From the NCBI GenBank assembly GCA_947565485.1, contig CANOGG010000014.1, positions 1 to 11,178 of the forward strand: a stretch of DNA of 11,178 nt. The letters run 5' to 3'. This stretch comes from an uncultured Mycoplasma sp. Its GTDB lineage: Bacteria > Bacillota_I > Bacilli_A > RF39 > UBA660. Positions 7,281 to 11,178 of this stretch are shown in pieces. The notes under the pieces were generated by a model. The model was not told the DNA's origin, made no database searches, and worked only from the letters and a program-made list of their open reading frames with translations. Numbering within the stretch: position 1 is the stretch's first letter; every line of letters starts with the position of its first letter. The position numbers were made by a program, and so were the translations under genes.

Positions 7281-8600
7281 TTAGGTTCCTTGAACGATGT
7301 AAGGGTCAGTACTTGTGCCAGTTCCTTGTTCTATTAAGGTGTCTGCTTTAAGGTTGATGACAGGTCTTACATCAATGGGTGCCATGGTATTGCCTACGTG
7401 GGCGAAGACAAAGTTGCCAGACGAATTAACATAGATTACATAAGCATAACCACCATTGATGGTATAAGATGGTGTCATCGTCCAATAATTCCTATTTGTA
7501 TATAGGTATGTAGTTTTATTTGTTTTACTAGTATTATTTACCATGCCACCCATGGCAATTTCATCCGTGGTTATCAATCCTAATGGTGTTTTAAAGATAT
7601 CATTGGTATTAGTACACAACAAGCTTGGTGCTTTATTTGTATGCAATCTGTTATATGCTGCATAGTATGTATTTGTTGTTCCTATACCAGTTCCACTTAT
7701 TGGTGTTCTATCATTACAGAAACCTGCATCTATGTCTATCTTATTCGAATAATCTGTATTATTTGCAAGAGTTCTATTATACCATGAATTTAGTGGTCCT
7801 AGTATTGTTGATGCCGTTCCTGTTCCATGGGCATCACCACTTGTATATTTGAAACCTACATACATGTTGTCGTTATAGCTTGAGTTAAATGCACTTGTTC
7901 CTATCTGTGTTCCCTCACCTGTTGTCGCTGGCGCACTCGTCTTACTAGAACTTAATCCTGCATATATCATTCTAAGCGAACCATTACTATTATTTCTAAT
8001 AATTCGCCACCAAATATAATACGAACCATCTTTTCCAAACACTACCCAGTTATTGTTTACATTGCCACGATAATACTTAATTGACTGTGAACCTCCAGAG
8101 TAATCACCTTTGATCCAGGTATAAATACCGTCACCCTCTATTCCAGCAAACATATTATCATCAGTGGGTTTTCCCTCTGGTATTTTATTTGACAATATTG
8201 GTTTTTTATCAAAGTAAAAATAACATTTTGTTCCAGAATTGGTAATTCTTGAAACTTCTATTTCACCATTTTCATAAGTTAGTTTTACATTATTATCTAT
8301 TACACCATTTATTTCACATCTTGTTTTAATGTTATCAGTATTTAGTTTATAACCACTAGATGGTATTTTACCATCTGTAACTTTAGTATAGTTACCATCG
8401 TCATTTTCGATATATATTGCCATAATACTTAAGTCAGCGGGTGAATAATTAATTGTGCCTTTAGCTATACTAATGCTTTTACTACTTCTATATTTAGCGA
8501 AGCTTATACCACATAATATTGTAATAAATGTTGATAATATTAAAGTAATCAACACTATTATTTTCTTTTTATCATTTTTCTTTAATACCTCAATATTCAT
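7281..8600 (-). CDS. Secreted or membrane-anchored surface protein, paralog 1
   Basis: I do not recognise a named function. The 439 aa protein starts with a Lys-rich segment and one hydrophobic helix (about 13-34), then AKYRSSKSISIAKGTINY (35-52). This layout resembles the signal region of SipW-processed proteins such as TasA/CalY (helix, A-x-Y/F, then a GT motif), so it may be cut by a SipW-like peptidase or stay anchored. Two cysteine pairs (96/127 and 296/330), conserved in the paralog, suggest disulfides outside the cell. The middle has IWWRIIRNNSNGSLRMIYAG (197-216). The C-terminal part (YWTMTP at 373-378, RPVINL at 413-418, then GTGTSTDPY) resembles a domain in multi-copy surface proteins of uncultured Bacillota. 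No LPxTG or lipobox is present. The ATG overlaps the stop of a 29-codon ORF (ATGA), and a weak AGGA sits nine bases upstream. It is 438 aa paralog's sister and lies head-on to the presumed rightward fork. Confidence 0.85.
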   Translation of the reverse strand: MNIEVLKKNDKKKIIVLITLILSTFITILCGISFAKYRSSKSISIAKGTINYSPADLSIMAIYIENDDGNYTKVTDGKIPSSGYKLNTDNIKTRCEINGVIDNNVKLTYENGEIEVSRITNSGTKCYFYFDKKPILSNKIPEGKPTDDNMFAGIEGDGIYTWIKGDYSGGSQSIKYYRGNVNNNWVVFGKDGSYYIWWRIIRNNSNGSLRMIYAGLSSSKTSAPATTGEGTQIGTSAFNSSYNDNMYVGFKYTSGDAHGTGTASTILGPLNSWYNRTLANNTDYSNKIDIDAGFCNDRTPISGTGIGTTNTYYAAYNRLHTNKAPSLLCTNTNDIFKTPLGLITTDEIAMGGMVNNTSKTNKTTYLYTNRNYWTMTPSYTINGGYAYVIYVNSSGNFVFAHVGNTMAPIDVRPVINLKADTLIEQGTGTSTDPYIVQGT

Positions 8601-8686
8601 AATGTATATTCCTGGTGTGTAACTTCATTCATCATGGCATGTAAAAAAATATTTGTCTTAGAACCAATTTCCAAACTCTCTATCAT
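8597..8686 (-). CDS. 29-codon ORF overlapping the surface-protein start, copy 1
   Basis: This small ORF reads MIESLEIGSKTNIFLHA in its first 17 residues and ends in EYTL and TGA. The TGA shares ATGA with the start of the 439 aa protein, the classic sign of translational coupling. A GAGAGGAAAG Shine-Dalgarno (8697-8706) lies upstream with a longish gap of 10 bases. The second cassette has an ORF of exactly the same length, overlap and ribosome binding site. The first 18 codons are nearly identical at DNA level. The rest differs, mostly at amino-acid-changing positions, so coding selection is not proved. It has no hydrophobic segment. It could be a leader that sets translation of the downstream gene, a signalling peptide, or an RNA element with an incidental frame. 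Confidence 0.6.
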   Translation of the reverse strand: MIESLEIGSKTNIFLHAMMNEVTHQEYTL

Positions 8687-8723
8687 AATTTTTTATCTTT
8701 CCTCTCTTTCATTTTCAATAAAT

Positions 8724-8735
8724 TAGAAATTTCTA
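8724..8735. promoter_or_regulatory. 12-bp palindrome TAGAAATTTCTA, copy 1
   Basis: A perfect palindrome lies exactly 12 nt downstream of the -10 box of the surface-protein promoter, just after the expected transcript start. It recurs with the same spacing in the second cassette. That position suits an operator at which a dimeric XRE repressor, plausibly the divergent neighbour, blocks transcription. Regulator identity is inference. Confidence 0.6.
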
Positions 8736-8747
8736 CTTTATGTATTA

Positions 8748-8776
8748 ATTATAAGGCGTGCTAGTATAAAAGTTAA
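8748..8776 (-). promoter_or_regulatory. Promoter of the small ORF and surface-protein unit, copy 1
   Basis: TTAACT (8771-8776) and a perfect TATAAT (8748-8753) are separated by 17 nt on the minus strand. The second cassette has the same two boxes with the same spacing although the spacer differs, so selection on the boxes is likely. The transcript would start near 8741, giving a leader of about 55 nt before the 29-codon ORF. Confidence 0.75.
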
Positions 8777-8799
8777 GAAAAATGTCATATATAGCGAGT

Positions 8800-8820
8800 T
8801 AGAATTTTTTAATAATTCTA
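8800..8820. repeat. Inverted repeat TAGAATT-N7-AATTCTA before the regulator gene
   Basis: The two 7-bp arms (8800-8806, 8814-8820) lie 33 bp upstream of the regulator start. The TAGAA/TTCTA half-sites are the same as those of the palindrome at 8724-8735, only spaced further apart. It may be a second operator used for autoregulation of the XRE gene, or a 5' UTR hairpin. Confidence 0.4.
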
Positions 8821-8853
8821 TTAATGAGAAAATCTTTTTGAGGTGTATAGTTT

Positions 8854-9309
8854 ATGTTTAGTGCAGAAAAAATGGTTGAGATAAGAAAAGAAAATAATTT
8901 TACGCAAAAAGAAATGGCAAAATATTTGGGCTTTTCAGAAAGTAGTTATGCGATGTGGGAATGTAATCGCGAGATAGTTTCAATTAGAAGACTTATGATT
9001 TTTTGTGAAAAGTTTAATGTTTCAGTTGATTATATATTTGGTTTTAAGGTTGAGAAACTTTTAACGAAAAGCTTTGATATTACAAAACAGGGTGAGAGGT
9101 TAAAGATGTTTAGAAAAGAAAATAAGATTTCACAAGATAAATTGGCTGATTTTTTAAAAGTAAAAAGGACAATGATATCTAATTGTGAGACAGGACGTTC
9201 TATTTTAGTAACTATATTTTTATATGAGATATGTAATAAGTATAAAATAAGAGCGGATTATTTGTTAGGCAGAATTGACGAACCGATGTATTGGGATGAT
9301 AATAAATAA
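8854..9309 (+). CDS. Transcriptional regulator with two XRE-type helix-turn-helix domains
   Basis: The 151 aa protein consists of two HTH_3 (Cro/CI-like) domains in tandem. The first covers about 5-63, with recognition region FTQKEMAKYLGFSESSYAMWE (16-36) and the typical ending VSVDYIFG. The second covers about 80-139, with ISQDKLADFLKVKRTMISNCE (92-112) and the ending IRADYLLG. There is no ligand-binding or protease domain, so it could bind DNA as a single chain on two half-sites or as a dimer. A GAGGTG Shine-Dalgarno stands eight bases before the ATG. It is transcribed away from the surface-protein unit on its left, and the region between them carries the palindrome and the inverted repeat. 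By position it is probably the local regulator of that unit. The gene converges with the second surface-protein gene and shares a terminator with it. Confidence 0.85.
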   Translation: MFSAEKMVEIRKENNFTQKEMAKYLGFSESSYAMWECNREIVSIRRLMIFCEKFNVSVDYIFGFKVEKLLTKSFDITKQGERLKMFRKENKISQDKLADFLKVKRTMISNCETGRSILVTIFLYEICNKYKIRADYLLGRIDEPMYWDDNK

Positions 9310-9349
9310 TAAGGAAATTGTCTAACATATAAAAAAAAATATGGTATTA

Positions 9350-9398
9350 AAAAATGAGAAATTTTAAGCATTAAGTTACTTTTAGATTTCTCATTTTT
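9350..9398. terminator. Bidirectional terminator between convergent genes
   Basis: A 13-bp stem (9350-9362 with 9386-9398; core AAAATGAGAAA pairing TTTCTCATTTT) encloses a 23-nt loop. It lies in the 92-bp gap between the regulator gene and the second surface-protein gene, which converge. T-rich runs on both sides let it work for both transcripts. Confidence 0.75.
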
Positions 9399-9401
9399 AT
9401 T

Positions 9402-10718
9402 TTATGTACCTTGGACGACATAAGGGTTAGTACTTATGCCTGTTCCTTGTTCGATTAATGTGTCTGATTTAAGATTGATAACAGGTCTTATACTAAATGC
9501 GTTGTCTACAGCCCAACTGACAAGATAACCTGATGAGTGGACGATAAATACATTAGCACAATTCCAACTGCCACCATAGTTATATGGAGTCATTGTCCAA
9601 TAACGATTATTTGAATGTAAATATGATTTAGTGTTTGAAGGTGAGCTATATACCATACCACTCATCAATACTTCATCCGCGGTTATTAAACCTACAGTTA
9701 ATTTTAGTATATCATTTTCGTTTTCACATAGTAAACTAGGTGATTTATTTGTTTCTATTCTTTTTTGTGCCATATAATTCGTTTCACTTGTTTCAATTCC
9801 TGTACCATTATCTGTTGTTCTATCATTACAGAAGGCAGCATTTACATCAAGGTTACTTGAATAATCTGAATTTTTAGCTAGTGTTTTATTATACCATGTT
9901 TCTAATTGCCCTAATATTGTTGATGCTGTTCCATTTCCGTGAACTTGACCTGATGTATACTTGAATCCTACATACATATTATTGTTTTGATTTGAATTAT
10001 ATGCACTTGTTCCTATCTGTGTACCTGCTCCTGTTGTCGCTGGGGCACTCGTCTTACTTGAACTTGTTCCAGCATATATCATTCTAAGGGAACCATTACT
10101 ATTACTTCTAATAATACGCCACCATATATAGTTATCCCCATCTTTGCCAAAAACTACCCAGTTATTATCAACACTTCCTCTAAAGTATTTGATTGGTTGG
10201 TCTCCTCCTGAATAGTCACCTTTAGTCCAAGTATAAATTCCATTTCCAGATATTCCTGCAAACATAGAGTCATCAGTTGGCATTCCTCCTGCTATTACTT
10301 CGTCAGTGGATATTCCTTTTACTTTATCAAAATACAGGTAACACTTGGTACCAGCAGTAGTTAGTTTCGAAAAACTAACTTCACCATTTTCATATGTGAT
10401 TTTAATGTTTGTATCAGTGCCTCCTTTTATTTCACATCTTGTTTTGGTTATATCCTCATTTAAGGTATAACCGCTAGTGGGTATTTTGCCATCACTTACT
10501 AATTTATATGTATTATCACTATCTTCTAGGTAGACTGATACTAGGTTTAAGTCTGCTTGTTTATAGTTAACTGTACCTCTCGCAATACTAATACTTTTAC
10601 TACTCCGATATTTAGCTAAACTTATACCGCATAATATTGTAATAAATGTTGATAATATTAAAGTAATCAACAATATTATTTTCTTTTTACCATTTTTCTT
10701 TAATACCTCAATATTCAT
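9402..10718 (-). CDS. Secreted or membrane-anchored surface protein, paralog 2
   Basis: This 438 aa protein is a close paralog of the one at 7281-8600, and its function is equally unknown. It shares the N-terminal Lys-rich segment and hydrophobic helix (13-34), AKYRSSKSISIARGTVNY (35-52), and cysteines 95/126 and 297/331. It also shares the block YIWWRIIRSNSNGSLRMIYAG (197-217), YWTMTP (373-378) and the end RPVINL (411-416) plus GTGISTNPY. The first 50 residues, the segment about 185-275 and the last 30 are most alike. The stretches at about 285-360 and 379-410 differ most, including GGSWNCANVF (382-391) with one extra cysteine. An insertion of a few residues follows the second cysteine (about 132-146). 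The ATG again overlaps the stop of a 29-codon ORF. The pattern suggests a conserved scaffold with variable exposed faces. Confidence 0.85.
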   Translation of the reverse strand: MNIEVLKKNGKKKIILLITLILSTFITILCGISLAKYRSSKSISIARGTVNYKQADLNLVSVYLEDSDNTYKLVSDGKIPTSGYTLNEDITKTRCEIKGGTDTNIKITYENGEVSFSKLTTAGTKCYLYFDKVKGISTDEVIAGGMPTDDSMFAGISGNGIYTWTKGDYSGGDQPIKYFRGSVDNNWVVFGKDGDNYIWWRIIRSNSNGSLRMIYAGTSSSKTSAPATTGAGTQIGTSAYNSNQNNNMYVGFKYTSGQVHGNGTASTILGQLETWYNKTLAKNSDYSSNLDVNAAFCNDRTTDNGTGIETSETNYMAQKRIETNKSPSLLCENENDILKLTVGLITADEVLMSGMVYSSPSNTKSYLHSNNRYWTMTPYNYGGSWNCANVFIVHSSGYLVSWAVDNAFSIRPVINLKSDTLIEQGTGISTNPYVVQGT

Positions 10719-10804
10719 TGGGAGTGTACCTGGTGTTTTACTTCATTTACTTGGGCATGTAAAAAAATATTTGTCTTGCGACCAATTTCCAAACTCTCTA
10801 ACAT
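10715..10804 (-). CDS. 29-codon ORF overlapping the surface-protein start, copy 2
   Basis: The counterpart of the ORF at 8597-8686 begins MLESLEIGRKTNIFLHA and ends VHSQ-TGA, sharing ATGA with the start of the 438 aa protein. It is 90 nt in both copies, without any insertion or deletion. The GAGAGGAAAG ribosome binding site (10814-10823) stands at the same 10-nt distance. The CACCAGG near its end, also conserved, may act as the weak ribosome binding site of the downstream gene. The last third differs at mostly non-synonymous positions (for example MM to QV), which means either relaxed coding constraint or diversification of the tail. Confidence 0.6.
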   Translation of the reverse strand: MLESLEIGRKTNIFLHAQVNEVKHQVHSQ

Positions 10805-10840
10805 GTTTTTTATCTTTCCTCTCTTTCCTATTTAATAAAT

Positions 10841-10852
10841 TAGAAATTTCTA
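10841..10852. promoter_or_regulatory. 12-bp palindrome TAGAAATTTCTA, copy 2
   Basis: It is identical to the palindrome at 8724-8735 and again lies 12 nt downstream of the -10 box. The match extends over about 25 bp around it (10834-10858 against 8717-8741) and then stops, marking this as a conserved island within the promoter region. Confidence 0.6.
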
Positions 10853-10864
10853 CTTTATATTTTT

Positions 10865-10893
10865 ATTATACATTTATTTACAATTTTAGTTAA
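10865..10893 (-). promoter_or_regulatory. Promoter of the small ORF and surface-protein unit, copy 2
   Basis: TTAACT (10888-10893), a 17-nt spacer and TATAAT (10865-10870) repeat the boxes and spacing of the first cassette although the spacer sequence differs. Confidence 0.75.
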
Positions 10894-10917
10894 TAATAAA
10901 TGTACCATTTTTGAACA

Positions 10918-10923
10918 TATAAT
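10918..10923 (+). promoter_or_regulatory. -10 element for the second regulator gene
   Basis: A plus-strand TATAAT lies about 57 bp upstream of the regulator start, back to back with the minus-strand promoter. Its -35 region is a poor match and would abut the -35 of the divergent promoter, so the two promoters may compete. Confidence 0.3.
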
Positions 10924-10979
10924 ATATAGCATTTGGTTATTATGCGAAAATGAATTGATAAATGAAAGAGAGTTTAGAT

Positions 10980-11178
10980 ATGATTGTTAATTTTAGGTTA
11001 AAGGAACTTAGAGAAAGCAAAGGGTTAACTCAGGCACAATTAGCAAAAATAATTAATTTGAATCGCACGACTTATAATCATTATGAAGTCCAGGAGAATA
11101 TGCTGCCGCTTAAGCATCTTAATTTTTTGGCGAATTATTTTGATGTTTCGATAGATTATATATTAGGTTTAACTGAGG
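10980..11178 (+). CDS. XRE-family transcriptional regulator of the second cassette (partial)
   Basis: The first 66 codons are present and the gene runs off the right edge. They encode one complete XRE-type helix-turn-helix domain, with LTQAQLAKIINLNRTTYNHYE (16-36) and the ending VSIDYILGL. By analogy with the regulator at 8854-9309 a second domain may follow. The chosen ATG has a GAGAG sequence seven bases upstream. An in-frame ATG at 10962 lacks any ribosome binding site. Identity to the first regulator's N-terminal domain is only about a third, far lower than between the two surface proteins, so the two regulators have probably separated in specificity or come from different sources. The gene is divergent from the second surface-protein unit. 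Confidence 0.85.
   Translation, partial: MIVNFRLKELRESKGLTQAQLAKIINLNRTTYNHYEVQENMLPLKHLNFLANYFDVSIDYILGLTE

Larger units (their letters stand above)
7281..10893. repeat. Tandem duplication of the surface-protein cassette
   Basis: The segment 7281-8776 (surface gene, 29-codon ORF, palindrome, promoter) recurs as 9402-10893 in the same orientation, offset by about 2.12 kb. The regulator genes are offset by almost the same distance (8854 and 10980), so the duplicated unit includes them. DNA identity is highest at the surface-gene 5' end, in the 29-codon ORF start and in the block around 7905-8030 / 10010-10130, and patchy elsewhere. Confidence 0.8.

Noticed and set aside
8504..8600. Lipoprotein signal at Cys30 of the surface proteins
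   Set aside because: The residues before the cysteine are T-I-L, with Leu at the -1 position, which does not fit a lipobox; the helix also continues past the cysteine.
8686..8720. A nine-codon ORF starting inside the ribosome binding site region of the first leader
   Set aside because: The start codon is absent in the second cassette, and it has no ribosome binding site of its own.
9402..10718. Diversity-generating retroelement target (GGSW and RPVINL near the C-terminus recall variable lectin-fold domains)
   Set aside because: No reverse transcriptase, template repeat or adenine-biased variation is visible in the window; kept only as a fold analogy.
8597..10804. Mollicute genetic code with TGA as tryptophan
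   Set aside because: Tryptophan codons checked in dnaA, the regulator and the surface proteins are TGG, and the large genes close with TAA or TAG without needing TGA readthrough.
8724..10852. Invertible promoter (phase variation) using the palindromes as recombination sites
   Set aside because: The two palindromes lie in direct, not inverted, cassettes, no site-specific recombinase is encoded here, and 12-bp palindromes at fixed promoter spacing fit operators better.

Overview
The window is a chromosomal replication-origin region of a low-GC Gram-positive bacterium. Gene order on the minus strand, read right to left, is dnaA - dnaN - comK-like - recF - gyrB - gyrA. This is the Bacillota origin cluster with one substitution: a ComK-family gene sits where many Bacilli carry the small S4-domain gene yaaA. 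ComK points to the class Bacilli. The AT-rich composition and the style of the surface proteins would fit an uncultured gut lineage close to the Mollicutes/RF39 group, but that placement is inference. Tryptophan is encoded by TGG at the positions I checked, and all large genes end in TAA or TAG, so nothing suggests that TGA is reassigned.

Left part (1-6622): gyrA (N-terminal 122 codons only), gyrB, recF, comK-like, dnaN and dnaA, tightly packed. recF overlaps gyrB, and the gyrA ribosome binding site overlaps the gyrB stop. Promoter-like sequences precede dnaA, dnaN (-10 only), comK and recF. A strong extended -10 promoter in front of recF probably drives recF-gyrB-gyrA. dnaA starts with TTG.

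Middle part (6623-7280): about 650 bp without a gene, holding oriC. DnaA boxes cluster on the dnaA side and again around 7005-7062, where two boxes form a 10-bp inverted repeat directly abutting a perfect TGTGGATAA. A very AT-rich stretch follows. Two further boxes lie between dnaA and dnaN. From 6821 to 7260 the plus strand has only about 5 C against about 89 G, an extreme strand asymmetry.

Right part (7281-11178): in place of the rpmH-rnpA-yidC genes usually found beyond dnaA there are two tandem copies, about 2.12 kb apart, of one cassette. Each copy has a plus-strand XRE-type regulator gene. Divergent from it is a promoter TTAACT-N17-TATAAT, then a 12-bp palindrome TAGAAATTTCTA exactly 12 nt past the -10. 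Next come an unannotated 29-codon ORF and, overlapping its stop by ATGA, a gene for a 438-439 aa secreted or membrane-anchored protein. Promoter, palindrome, small-ORF length and overlap are the same in both copies, while the regulators have diverged strongly. I read this as a duplicated, individually regulated surface-protein module with a translationally coupled leader peptide. Function is unknown, and this is the most promising undescribed system in the window.
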